64,000 nucleotides of DNA from Copromyces sp. CBS 386.78. Its lineage: Eukaryota > Ascomycota > Sordariomycetes > Sordariales > Sordariaceae. A model generated the notes under the pieces. That model made no database searches. It was not told where the DNA came from and saw only the letters and a list, made by a program, of their open reading frames with translations. The position numbers and the translations under genes were made by a program. Below, piece by piece: positions 37,160 to 48,800 of the stretch. Location of the stretch: positions 310,001 to 374,000 of the forward strand of contig MU839094.1 of NCBI GenBank assembly GCA_030685235.1, given 5' to 3'. Positions within the stretch are counted from its first letter, which is position 1, and every line of letters starts with the position of its first letter.

Positions 37160-38165
37160 TAACGAAGGCTGATGGGTGTGGCTTTACGAAAGCTGGGTTC
37201 ATGGGAGTTGGAAAGCCGAAAGTTTAAATTTTTTAAATTTTTTAATCTTTTTGGGATTATTGGATATCCATGGCTGAGGCGCTCAAGATCCTCCTACAAG
37301 AATCTGAGTTTATGGTACAACGGTTCTGAACGCGAGACAAAGAGACACGATCTGTCTCACGAAAAGACACAGACAGTAGGACAACACAGACTTTATAGAG
37401 GCCGTGAGGTTTCAAGATAATTTAGAACAGCTATAATCACAGCCGATTGAGGTTCCCTTTTTCCAAGCATATACCTTATATTTACTCAAAAATCAGGCAC
37501 AAACTCTATCAGTGACCGTCATGGCGCCCAACAAAGGAAGAGTGACGGGATGGAACAGATGCTTCCCCAATTGTATAGGTACGTTCAAGTACTTCTTTAC
37601 AATTTCATAAGGTACGCTGTGTCGTTGGGCTGACTGGAGGCCGACGATACCTACCTCTACCGTAGGGACTGCTGATAAAGGAGCAGGGGCCCTACAATCT
37701 GCCCTCCACTGTGGGGACCACTGCAACGGCGATGAACCCCCCCACCAAAAGAGTCCCCTGTTATCTCTGTCAGCTTGTTTGGCGCCAGACGGGAGTCCAG
37801 ACCCCCCCCACCTGCACTGCCCTGCACGGCGGCCGGCTTTGAACCCCATTCCACCTGAACTCCCGTCGTCAAACCGTCGCGAAAAGCATCACAATCCTCT
37901 TCTGCCTCCAACATCTTGTCGTCATTGTGCCTTGTGCCAGCGCAATCTCATCCGACCCGGACCTCCCACTCCCCATCTACGGCCCGGCGCTCTCCCAGTT
38001 CGGTCTAACAAAAGTTTCAAACGCCGTACCCCACTCCGGCACCCGGAATTTTGGCCTCGATAACTCGGAGCGCCAGCCGACGGTCGTTCGCGCCCGCACT
38101 TCCCTCCCACCACTCTTCCTCTCCCTTCGTTTTATGCGCCGAGCATAGACTTGGTGTCGCCAGCC
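37160..38165. other. intergenic between RIC1 and the CK2 beta gene
   Basis: AT-rich stretch near 37225-37260 (RIC1 3' untranslated region), then a GC-rich leader of the CK2 beta gene. No coding signal. Confidence 0.6.
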
Positions 38166-39214
38166 ATGGACGACTTTGTGAGCGAGTCTGAGAGTGACTA
38201 TGCCAGCTATTGGCGCGACTGGGTATGTTCTTTTTCCTCTTCTAGCAATTGTTGCTGTTATCGTTTACTATATCCAAAAGTTCCCAACTGTCATGCTAAC
38301 ATTTGTTGCGCGTCTACCTGCATAGTTCATCTCCTCGCGAGGCAATGAATACTTTTGCGAAATTGACGAGGACTACATCACCGATAGGTTTAACTTGACC
38401 GGTCTCAACACCGAGGTCCAGTACTACCAATATGCTCTCGACCTCATCACCGATGTCTTCGACCTCGACTGCGACGATGACATGCGGGAAACAATAGAGA
38501 AGTCTGCTCGGCATCTGTACGGTCTCGTTCATGCTCGATACATTGTCACAACCCGGGGCCTTCAGAAGATGGTGAGTCCTAACCTCATTCCTTTTCCCAT
38601 TCCCCCCCATCTAGCGTTTCCTATCCGTGACTAACAAAACCTACTCAATCCAGTTCGAAAAGTACAAAAAAGCCGACTTCGGCAAGTGCCCGCGCGTCAT
38701 GTGTTCCTCGCACCCGCTCCTACCCATGGGCCTCTCGGACGTGCCCAACTCCAAGCCCGTCAAGCTCTACTGCGCGCGGTGCGAGGACATCTATAACCCC
38801 AAGTCGTCGCGCCACGCCGCCATCGACGGCGCCTACTTCGGCACCTCGTTCCACAACATCTTCTTCCAGGTGTACCCGAACCTGGTGCCCGCTAAGAGCG
38901 TCGAGCGCTACATCCCGCGCTGCTACGGCTTTAAGGTGCACGCCGCCGCGGCCCTGGTGCGCTGGCAGAACGGCCAGCGGGACGAGATGCGCAGGCGGTT
39001 GAGGAAGCTCGAGGTCGAAAGCGGATTTAAGGATGCCGAGGACGAGGCTGAGCTTGATGAGGAAGAGGAGGAGGATGACGAGGAGGAGCTGGCTGCTATG
39101 GAAGAGGTTGAGGGAGGGGGCCAGCAGCAACATGCGGCCACGGCAGCGGTAGGAGCGCTAGGCGCAGGAGCGGCGACGGGAGGCGTTGCCGCCGGTGGTG
39201 AAGGCGTCCATTAG
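38166..39214 (+). CDS. CKB1: casein kinase II regulatory (beta) subunit
   Basis: Dimer-forming regulatory subunit of the CK2 holoenzyme. Exons are 38166-38222, 38326-38571 and 38654-39214, giving 287 residues. The order of motifs is textbook: MDDFVSESESDYASYWRDWF, EYFCEIDEDYITDRFNLTGL, the acidic loop DLDCDDD, HARYIVTTRGLQKM, the zinc site with KCPRVMC and CARCEDIY, then DGAYFGTSFHN and YIPRCYGFKVH. After the conserved core there is a long acidic stretch (DEEEEEDDEEE) and an Ala/Gly tail of about 45 residues, longer than animal CK2 beta but usual in filamentous fungi. Exon 1 ends precisely after RDW. Start chosen by the family N-terminus. Confidence 0.96.
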
Positions 39215-40244
39215 AGAAGGCTTGCTGATACTGGACGTGGTGGGGTTGGTGAAGAGTATTGGAACTCGGAAGCCACAATGAGAGCGCCCGATGAAGCTAA
39301 TCACAAAGTTGAGCCGCATGGCGATCCAGCCCACTGGCTGGAACTTGGCAGAGCTGTCACGTTTGTGACTGCAAGGCTGCGAAATCCTCTCAGGCTAGGA
39401 GGTGATTATGAAGAACTGGCTGACATGGTGTATATTGATGACGAGATGGAGTAGGCGAGGGACGGGATGTTTCGAGTGGGTGGTGGAATGCATATACCAT
39501 ACAGTAAGTATTGAGTAACAAAGTATGAGTACAGGATGTCTCTTTTTTTTTTTTTTTTTTCCTTTTTTTTTCCCCAGTCTCTGCATCCCATGGGGCAATT
39601 ACTCAACAGCGGACTTCGGAAACGATGTGAATAGGGGAGAGAGAAAGAGCCATTGATAGAGAGTGTTTTATGTTCTTGGTATAGCTATTTGGTTTCTGCT
39701 TCCGTCCATATGGTTGTCTCTGAAGCCTCTTGAATTGCTTCTCGTCTGTGCCGAAATGGTCGCTCATTCCAAAAGCAATACTCGCTAGGAGGGGATATTT
39801 GGATTACTCAGTTCTTGAGGTTTTCTTAAAGTGGATTGAAATCCGCAAGACCAGGCCATCTATCCAGGCGTGCGATTGAGGAGGTAAGAAGAAATAATGT
39901 ATAGCTACATGAACTCTTTTCAATGCCTGGACTGTCTATAAAAAGAGAAATATTTAGGGAAATGTGCAAAGCGATGGTGCACAATGGAAAATTCACTTGA
40001 GGACTAACCAAATATGAAAAGATAGGCTCTTCATTTCCCGTGCTGCAAAACGCCTCCTCAACTTAGAAGTGACTGTCCCCAAACCCTGTATAAGGTAGGT
40101 AACTGTTGTAACATAACCATTTACTAACCGCCGATTCCAGAAACCCGATTTCGTCATCAAGTCTAGCCACCCGGGCCAGGTCGTCCTTTCCGAAAATGCA
40201 GCTCAACGCGGCCCAACTGACACCGCAAAAGTCCCACTCCTCAC
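39215..40244. other. intergenic, convergent 3' ends
   Basis: 3' ends of the CK2 beta gene (plus) and the PAP2 gene (minus) meet here. It contains a T18 tract at 39543-39560 followed by another T run. No gene seen. Confidence 0.6.
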
Positions 40245-41889
40245 TCATGTCTGGTTATCATGAACACCCCTATAAGCCGTATCAACGTGTTCTCGTTCAT
40301 CAACATCAAGCGACGGCGGTTTCCTCCCCGTGATACCAGGCTGGTCCGGCCCCACGTTACTTTCCAAACCGGTGCCATTGCCCCGGTGTACCGCGGGGCG
40401 TCCATAACCGCTCCCATGATCCAAGGAGTCAGGACCCAGCGCTTCCTCCTCGTCTCCCGCGCGATAGTATTCGCCAACGTTATGATCAGTCGAGTAGCTG
40501 TAACTACCCACACCCGCCCAGAACGCCTTGTCGCGGCTGCGCGGACCCCAAGCCCACCCAGCACCTTGCGAAATAGGCAGGTGGTAGTAGCGGAAGGCAA
40601 AAAAGGCGCAGATCAAGCCGATGATGTAGCCGAAGAGGATGTCGAAGCCGTGGTGGCGGAAGTCGAACCAGCGCGAGCTAGCAATGAAGATGGACGCGAA
40701 CCACGGGATGATGCAAATCAGCAGCAGGTAGAGCGGCGGCGCGGCAGCTTGGCGGCGCACGGCGGCCACGGCGCGCGTGTGCCGCGCAAGACGCTTCTGC
40801 TCAGCTACGCCGATGCTGCCGCCCGTGTAGGTACGCCCGCTTCCCGAGCCGGCGGGGCCACGCGAGGTCATTTCGTATGATTCGGGCCCGCCCATGGCGG
40901 CCATGGCGGTGTTATGGCGTGTCCGAGAGGGGAAGGCGGAGAAAGAGGCGGCATCGACGTTCGTGCCAGAGGCGAGGAAGGGAATCGTGATGGCGAACTT
41001 GCTGGCGATGAAGAGCGAGAGGTAGATGAGGCCTGGTGGAAAAATCAGTCAGTCAGTCATGGACACAACTACCAAACATTTCTTTTGGCATGTCAGTACT
41101 CACCAGCTGCTGCCGAGCTGGAGTGACCGCTGGGGTAGCTCCTGAACCCATCATCCAACTTGGCCTTGTCCGTGCTCGTGCAAATCTGAGCGCTGACCAG
41201 CTGCCCGTTCATGCTGGAATTGGAATAACCTCCAACAATGTACTTGGCGACATTGGCGAGATCGGGCTGGCACCTCGAGAGAAGATCCGGTCGCGGCTTT
41301 CCATAGAGGTTCTTCATGCAATTCGTGATCAACCAGGCTGACGCTATCGACAGAGCCAACCCCAGCCAGCCAATATGTAATTCCCATAGCTTTCGCTTCC
41401 AGATCAAGGCCTTAGGCGTGCCCCGCGGGACAGTGGCGCCGGGGACAAATATCAGCGAGATGATGGCGATGAAAAAGATGGGAGCAAGCACGCTGATGAC
41501 TGCTGCCAACCAGGCGGGCACGGTTTCGTGTTCCGTAAAGGGGAATCTAGAGGGATCGCACGTCTTAGCATCACAGCCATCAAATTAGGGAAAACTCTTG
41601 ATTTAACATACGAGATGGTGGGATCGTAAAGAGAAAAGGGTCTCTTGTTAGGGGTTTTGGCCCCAAGAATATAGCCAATGACTGCGGCAACAGCGATAAT
41701 GACCCAGTCAAAGACGTATGAGACCACCACTACCCATCCTCCTTTCTTCCTCTTGGGCCCGCCACCCCGGGTATGTCGTAGATCGTCCATCGGCGTCGTC
41801 GAGGTTGGTATATAGGCGCCGGTATGTGTTGGTGAAAACGAGCGAGCGTGTGCTGGGGGAATAAGGAGATCTTCTGAGTCGTCGGGCAT
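40245..41889 (-). CDS. PAP2-family lipid phosphate phosphatase (DPP1/LPP1-like)
   Basis: Integral membrane enzyme that removes phosphate from phosphatidate, diacylglycerol pyrophosphate or related lipids. Exons are 41889-41612, 41546-41104 and 41032-40245, giving 502 residues. The three catalytic motifs are intact: KNLYGKPRP (K-x6-RP), SYPSGHSSS (PSGH) and SRWFDFRHHGFD (SR-x5-H-x3-D). Hydrophobic segments flank them, e.g. WVVVVSYVFDWVIIAVAAVIGY, AWLAAVISVLAPIFFIAIISL, PPLYLLLICIIPWFASIFIA and ILFGYIIGLICAFFAFRYY. An insert of about 60 residues between the PSGH helix and the next membrane segment is rich in Gly/Ser. The C-terminal 100 residues are hydrophilic and probably cytosolic. Substrate preference cannot be told from sequence. 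Confidence 0.92.
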
Positions 41890-44020
41890 GAGGACCTAAG
41901 AATGATCCGAGGGGTAGTCGGATGGGGAAAGGGAACCTCAACGGGAGCAAAAAGGGACGGCAAGACGAAAGCGTCAGAAGCGCAAGTTCGGGTCGGGTAG
42001 TGCGTCCAGTGATTGCGCAGTCCAGCTGAGTGAGTGAGTCTAGCGGTCCGCCGGGTCGCGTTTGCCAGCCGGAAAAGAGCGAAGGTAGGCAATAAGGGGA
42101 TGTTTCAATAGGCGCAAACCGCAGCTGAATGTGTAAGGACGAAGCGACAAGAGAGGCGACCAGGCTATACAACCTAGAACTAGGGCGGTAGTGGTTGGGA
42201 ACCGAGATGATACTTTGGGCGAAAGTAGTACCTAGCTTGCCGGAGACGTACAGGCCACTCAGTCTAGCGTAAAGATGTTAATGTCGTGACCGGAGTGCGC
42301 AGTCAGTATACGGTAAAGACGACCTGGCGCGTGCATGTAATTCGTAATGTGCAGAGCACGGCAGAGGTTGAACAGTTCAGTCTTGTATCGAACCTGTCCG
42401 ACCGAAAGAGTTTCGCCCAGCGATCGACGTCCACGATTTTCCACCCAAGACGTCTAAGCCTCTCTCTCCAAGCAAGACCGCACGTGTAACGCCAACAAAG
42501 AATCCCGGTGCCTGTTTCCACTTGCTGGTTGGTCTCCGCACTTCAGCCGTCAAACCGTCTGCGTGAAGTCAGTTGACAGGTCAGTACCTTGGGTAGTACT
42601 ACTCCCAGAAAACAATGCAGTATGCGCCCTCGTAAGAAGGAACCTAAACTGAATAATAAACGAAATTATCGGCGGTGAACGAATGGTCAAGAGCGGATGG
42701 GGATCATGAGAATGGCAGCTTCCTCAGTGAGTTGCTTCCATGTTAAAACAGAAACCAACGATCCTGTAACAGATGATCATTCAAGGGGGCAGTGGCGGGC
42801 CTGGCCACCCCCGGTCCAGCGTAACGCTGCATGGAGAACGCCCATTGGGGAACCATGCTGCGGTCCATCAGCAAGTACTAAGGTACTTACCCCCGGCTTT
42901 TGTTAGAGCATGGACTCGATCATCGTGGAAAGAACTGCAGAAAAGTGCCATGTCTCTATCGCAGTTAGAGTCCGAGGTACCTGGCATGGCGGAGCAGCTT
43001 TCTTACTACCGCGTGATCCCTTCCCATTCAATCTCCAAAAATATCATACGGCCCTGGTCCCTGAACGGTCGAAACAGTGAAAGAATGACGCAAAGTAAGG
43101 TAACCTCACCTTAAACTCTACCGAGACTACGGGAGACACTTCAGAGACTGATCACTAAGAAGGTGTCGAGGAGTTCAAGATGTGCTTAAAGCCACTTCTG
43201 TTGTCCATCGAACTTGTAGTAGAGATGACATTTTGCCTCCCTCTTAAAAGTTGAACCTCATCCCTTCAGCACGTTGTGATGCTAGAGGTAGGTATGTTCG
43301 GCCGAATTGCGGACGCATACCGAGACGCGCGTGATGTGCCCTTGCGCAGTTAATCACTGCAAAGATCCCGCCGCTGGAATGCATAAAAGAATCGCGCTGC
43401 GGTTAGTTCTGCCCGCGCAGCTGTCTCACCTACACTCTTTTCCCCCTTTTTGACTATCCATCAATTCACCCAGGGCGGCGTTTACAGAACTGGTGGCAGA
43501 TCTGAAAGGGCGAAGGAGGCCAGCATTTTCGTCCTGTTCCTTGCATAGCGTAGGGATGAACGCTAAATATGATTGGACGACTAGACCGAGTTCAATGACC
43601 AGACGGCTTTCTCTCATAGCCCACTGTCCCCAGCCATACAAACAAAGCATATTCTGTCAGTTCAAGGTCGGCACATAGCGACCGAGTCGAACGTACAGTA
43701 AGTCCAAGTCTAGCCTTTCGCAGTGTTCATCCCTGAAGTCATGTCTCGGTTGATAGACAGAGCTGCGGTCTTAGCCAGCCCCCGGAACTGATCGCCATCT
43801 GGAAAGTGTCACCTGGTCGGGAGTGAAAATGTAAAAAAGAAAAAACACGGCGGATCCTCCCACAGCCGATTCTATTCGGCCAAATGACTTCACATGGCCT
43901 CCTTCCGATATAAAACTTCGCCCTCGAACTGCCGGCCTGCGAACAAATGAATACGTTTTACTACATAGTGTACAAGATGGTGGGTATATAGCCCAAGGTG
44001 AGCACAGCAGGTTGATTTGT
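41890..44020. other. intergenic between the PAP2 gene and RML2
   Basis: Promoter side of the PAP2 gene on the left, 3' side of RML2 on the right. Short frames on both strands have no family motif. Palindromic GTACCTTGGGTAGTAC lies near 42588. Confidence 0.55.
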
Positions 44021-45300
44021 TTATGTAGTCTTCTTGTTCCTCCGGACACCCATGTTGCGCACCCGGGGAGTAACCACCCACTTGTTGACGTTGGACTTTC
44101 TGCGTGTCTTGTAACCACCTTTGGCCTAGAGAAGAATAAATCGGTAAGGCGTCTGTTCTGAGCAAGGAGAGGAAATAAGGGGCCAAACTTACGGGTGTGC
44201 CCCAAGGAGAGACAGGATGCCTGTTACCCTTCGACTTACCACGACCACCACCGTGAGGATGATCATCTACCAGGCCATTGGTTAATTCTGCTGGCTTGAT
44301 AAACGGATGTTTCGGGGGTCTACTCACTTGCGTTCATGGCCAAACCTCTCACAGTAGGCCTGATGTTGAGCCAACGGCTTCTACCGGCCTTACCCAACTG
44401 TCTGTAGTGATGCATAATGTTGCTGGCAATACCAACGGTGGCGCAAGCGTCCTTGCTGACCCTTCGGATTTCTCCACTCTGCAGTCTAACGTTGACGAAC
44501 CTGCCCGTCATAACCTTTGTACCATCCTCACGAGTTTCCTCCTCCTTGGAAATAATGGTCGCGTATGTTCCGGCACTGCGGCAGAACACAGCCTTGCCAT
44601 CCGAACGGGAGCCAACGCAGAAGATCTGGGTTCCGACTGGAATCATGGATATGGGCAAGCAGTTGCCTCTCCAGCATGTCTTCGCAGCCAGAATACCGGG
44701 ATCGACGACACCACCCATGGAATCGAGCAGATCCTGGGGAAGGCCGGACCGGTAGCTCTGCACAACGTCTCCAGCCCTCATGCCATCCGCCGCGACGATA
44801 TAGCTCTTCCTCCCTGTGGCCTCCTCCTTTACCAGCGCAATATGCGCGCTGCGACCGGGATCGTACTCGATGCGCAGGACTGTGTGCGGACCCGGAGTCC
44901 ATCGTTCAAAGTCGACCATACGGATTCTTCGCTTGTGACCACCACCGCGATGTCTGACAGTAATGCGACCGCTGTGGTTACGGCCACCCTTCGATTGACC
45001 CTTCTTGGGGAAGGTAAGAGGAAGATACGGCCGGCCCTTCCACAGATGGTCGTTGATCGGGCGCTTCAGGTGACGGATACCGGGCGTGTGCGGCTTATAG
45101 GTCCTCATCATGCCGGCGTCCCGGACGTAGGGAGTTACTTTCTTGGCCTTGGCATCTTTGTTGGTGGTGATGGTGGTGCTGGTGCTTCCTGATTGTGTGG
45201 CGGCCTTGGTGGCATAGCATCTGGCGAGGGTGCGGCCCAGCACGGTTTGGGCAAAGGAAGATGTCCCCGCGAGGAGGGGTCGGAATTGAGGCTGCAGCAT
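44021..45300 (-). CDS. RML2: mitochondrial large-subunit ribosomal protein uL2m
   Basis: Bacterial-type L2 of the mitochondrial ribosome, a core component near the peptidyl transferase centre. Exons are 45300-44328, 44266-44193 and 44125-44021, giving 383 residues. The N-terminal 60 residues are Ser/Thr/Arg-rich with few acidic residues ([18 protein letters not shown] onward), a likely import signal. L2 hallmarks follow: [65 protein letters not shown], and the C-terminal [12 protein letters not shown] and [10 protein letters not shown]. The conserved HPHGGG segment is split exactly over an intron. The reading frame is open upstream of the chosen ATG to 45594, but that part lacks family similarity and is probably leader. 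Confidence 0.95.
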
Positions 45301-47037
45301 GGCTGCTCGATCGCTGTCGGATATCCCAAGCTCCTGGCGGTGAGCTCTGGGGAGGTGGGGGTGCTGGAGGGGACGATTGCTGCGATATCCAGCAACCGGA
45401 GTGCGACGTCCTCGCAGGCTGCTCGTCGAGGTTCCCGTCGTCGGCGTCGATAACTGCTTGTGGAAAATTGCTCGGCTGATGCGCCAATCACAGCCTTGCA
45501 TTGGTTGCGACCCCGGACTCTTGTGGCTGTAGACAGTTGTGGCTTGTGTGTTGCAGCCACGAAACTTTGGTGAAAGAGCTCTGTTTCTTACCAAGGGACA
45601 AGTGCTGCAAACAGCGCGCCAAAACGCGGGCGCGGGAGGAAGGCACCAGTCACCAGCGCGTGAATGCTCATTGCAGGGGCCTGGTGGCCTGAAAGAAAGC
45701 GCGGCGCGGGGAAAGAGCGTGCATCTTGCTCCGTTCCTTCCTAAGGTTTGCGATCTGAACCAGGACAGTGCTTACAGAAGTTGGAGCTCACACGGTGCAT
45801 TTGAACAGATTGGGCCAATAAGAAGCCGGCTTCGACCGGTTGCCCTGCGGTTGCCAGTGTTGACGGTGGATGACGGCAAGGGAGGGGACGTGGCCCGCGC
45901 TGGCCCTGCCTTCCTTCACTGCGTGTTTGAGCTTTGAGGTGCGACCTGTGTACCTCCTGCTTGCTGCATAACACAGGCCCAAGTACTACTATTTCCTGGC
46001 CGCTTTCTCGACTCCGGATTCTGCAACTCGACCCCATCCGACTAACAACCATTTTCCTGGACGCACAACAACAATCGACATTCAGCAACAGCAACAACAG
46101 CAACTTTCGACTCCGGTCATTGAAGTCCACATTTCTTTGGCAATACAACCTTTTCGACTTTGCTTATTCGACAGCACGGCATCCTAACCATTCGGCAATT
46201 TAACGGTGCAGAAAACAGCAGCAAGACGTGCGTCTGACAAGCTCAAACTGCACGGCGCGTCATCACTTTGTTGTGGTGTTTTTGTTTCCGGTGTTTTGGA
46301 CTTGACAAGTTCAGAAGCATCACTGCACTAAGGTAGTAAAGGGTACTTTGTCCCAGCCCCAGCACGTCCGATCGGGTACCTGGGTCGGTGTCCACACGCC
46401 CGCTCCGTCCACTGGCACTCCAGCCCCATCCACTGGGCTGCACTGGCACTGGCACCTCCACCAAGACCTCGCAAAAACAAGACTTCCACTCTTCTCTGCA
46501 CCTCATAAACATCATATCTCCCTTTCCCGTCCGCCAACTAGCCTTCCCACGCCGCATCACCAGGACCCGCAAGGCCGCTGCCATCACGAAGGCAACCCTT
46601 GGCCTCGATCAGTCAATCTTTCGAACGTCGACATCGCGTGTCTTGCTCTCGACCGTGGCCGCCAATTGGGGCAACATTCCAATTAACAACAGCACATCGT
46701 TCACGGTCACAGCCAACCTCCTGTCGCGGGACCCAGGGTTGATCTCCGGCTTCAACAACGTGCCGACAGCGACATCACTGCCGACCGCCGGTGTCAATCC
46801 TTCCCGACATCTTGGGCTTTTGCAGTCGGTGCGTCTACTCCCATTGCTGTCCGTGTTCACAATTCCCTCGTGGTTCGCGTCAATCCTCCCTCGGTGGCAG
46901 GGATCGATCCTTCGATAAGACCCGGCCTCTCCACCTCGAACTTCACCAATAACGAACGAGCCAAACAGCTTAGCTGACCTCCTCGCCAGTAGACACATTT
47001 CACATCAATTCCTGTACCAGCATAGGATCAGGCAAGA
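45301..47037. promoter_or_regulatory. shared RML2/cyclin B intergenic region and long leader
   Basis: 1.74 kb between two divergent start codons. The cyclin-proximal 900 bases have several short frames, including one of 176 codons at 46388-46918 that reads as low-complexity sequence without motif; I treat this as an untranslated leader. CAA/CAG-rich sequence occurs near 46065-46105. Bidirectional promoter by layout only. Confidence 0.45.
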
Positions 47038-48800
47038 ATGCCGAATCTTGTAAGTTCTCCTGCGCAGTGGCATTGTCGTTCGTTCATGCAATTGGTTGTC
47101 CACACCATGGTATGTTTGTACTAACCCAACCCCAACCCTGCAGCGGACGAGAAACCCGCGTTCACTCGCGAACGAAAATGACGAGAACAGCACAACAGCC
47201 ACGACACGTATGACGAGGGCCAAGGCGGCCACTCTCCACGTCGACGAACTGTCCATGCCCGCGAAAACCATGCAGACCAAGAAGACGACAACTTCGACAA
47301 CCACCGCCGCCACTACCGCTCGCACTGTCGGTAAGCGGAACGCACTGGGCGATGTCAGCAATGTCACCAAGGTCGAAGTTGCGGGAGTGAAGAAAGCGAT
47401 TGCGAAGCCCGGCCTAGTTTCGAAGGCGGCGCAGCCGAGTGGTATCCAGAAGAAATCCACGACTGCTACGAGCCGTACTGCGACTGCCGCTCGCCGTGCA
47501 TTGTCGAACAAAGAACCCAACAAGACGGTTGGCCCCAGTGCCGGTGCTGGCGCCATTCCGGCCAAGCGCAAGCCTCCTCCGTCTACGTCCAAGCTCGCCC
47601 CTACCAAGGAATCAGCAGCCGCCGAAAGTGGGCCGGCCCGCAAGAAGCTCCACGTCGAAGAGCCCGAGAAGAAAAAGGTTCTCAAGACTGAGGCCAAGGA
47701 GAATAATGCTCCTAGCAAGGCTGCGAAGCCGATCGCCGAGCCCCTCGCTCCTGTCGTCCGCGATGTCGTCCCTGTTCAGCCAGTGTATCCGCCAGGCGTT
47801 AAGGACCTTGACACTGAAGATCTTGAGGACCCCCTTATGGTTGCCGAGTATGCGACGGAAATTTTCGAGTACCTCCGCGACCTCGAATGCAAATCCGTGC
47901 CGAACCCCCAGTACATGAACCACCAGGATGACCTTGAGTGGAAGACTCGCGGTATTCTCATCGACTGGCTCATTGAGGTCCATACTCGATTCCACTTGCT
48001 GCCCGAGACGCTGTTCCTTGCCGTCAACATCATCGATCGTTTCTTGAGTGAAAAGGTCGTCCAGCTCGATCGTCTTCAGCTTGTCGGAATTACCGCCATG
48101 TTCGTTGCCTCCAAGTACGAGGAGGTTCTTTCCCCTCACATCGCCAATTTCCGCCACGTCGCCGATGATGGCTTCACTGAATCTGAGATCCTCAGCGCGG
48201 AGCGCTTTATCCTGTCCACCCTCAACTACGACCTTAGCTATCCCAACCCCATGAACTTTCTCCGCCGCATTTCCAAGGCCGACAACTACGATATTCAGTC
48301 CCGCACCCTTGGAAAGTATCTGATGGAGGTCAGCTTGCTGGACCATCGCTTTATGCCTTACCGCCCCAGTCATGTCGCTGCTGCTGCTATGTACTTGGCA
48401 CGCCTGATCCTGGACCGCGGAGAATGGGTAAGTTATATGTGCATTTCTCTCTCCGTTGTATTATCCTCTGTGGCTGACACTTATGATTACAGGACGAGAC
48501 TATCGCGTACTATGCTGGCTACACCGAGGAGGAGATCGAGCCCGTTTTCCAACTCATGGTCGACTATTTGGCCCGCCCCGTTATTCACGAAGCATTCTTC
48601 AAGAAGTATGCCAGCAAGAAATTCCTCAAGGGTATGTCAACCAACCGGCCTTGTTTGTCTCGTAATCTTATTCTAACATCTTCCTAGCTTCTATCCTTAC
48701 TCGGCAATGGGCCAAGAAGAACGCTGTTCTCTATGGCGTTGTTGACGCCGAGATTCCCCTTGACCAGCTCAAGGACCGCCCTGTTGACCAGCTTCCTTAA
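47038..48800 (+). CDS. G2/M-specific cyclin B
   Basis: Activator of the mitotic CDK (homologue of Aspergillus nimE and the yeast B-type cyclins). Exons are 47038-47049, 47144-48427, 48493-48631 and 48688-48800, giving 515 residues. The first coding exon is only four codons (MPNL), joined to RTRNPRSLANENDEN. Two degradation signals are visible: a D-box RNALGDVSN at residues 69-77 and a KEN box at 189-191. The cyclin box begins near MVAEYATEIFEYLR and contains RGILIDWLIEVH, DRFLSEKVV, VASKYEEVLSP and LNYDLSYPNPMNFLRR; the C-terminal fold has LMEVSLLDHRFMPYRPS and YTEEEIEPV. The 190-residue N-terminal tail is basic and Thr/Ala-rich, as usual. The ATG was chosen because the intron donor after it and its ACTAAC branch point are strong. 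Confidence 0.94.

Noticed and set aside
40260..40880. 206-codon plus-strand frame
   Set aside because: Antisense to the last exon of the PAP2 phosphatase, which has intact catalytic motifs.
44278..45192. 304-codon plus-strand frame
   Set aside because: Antisense to the well-conserved uL2m coding sequence and without any motif of its own.
46388..46918. 176-codon plus-strand frame upstream of cyclin B
   Set aside because: Low-complexity, no family motif, and placed where the cyclin leader is expected.
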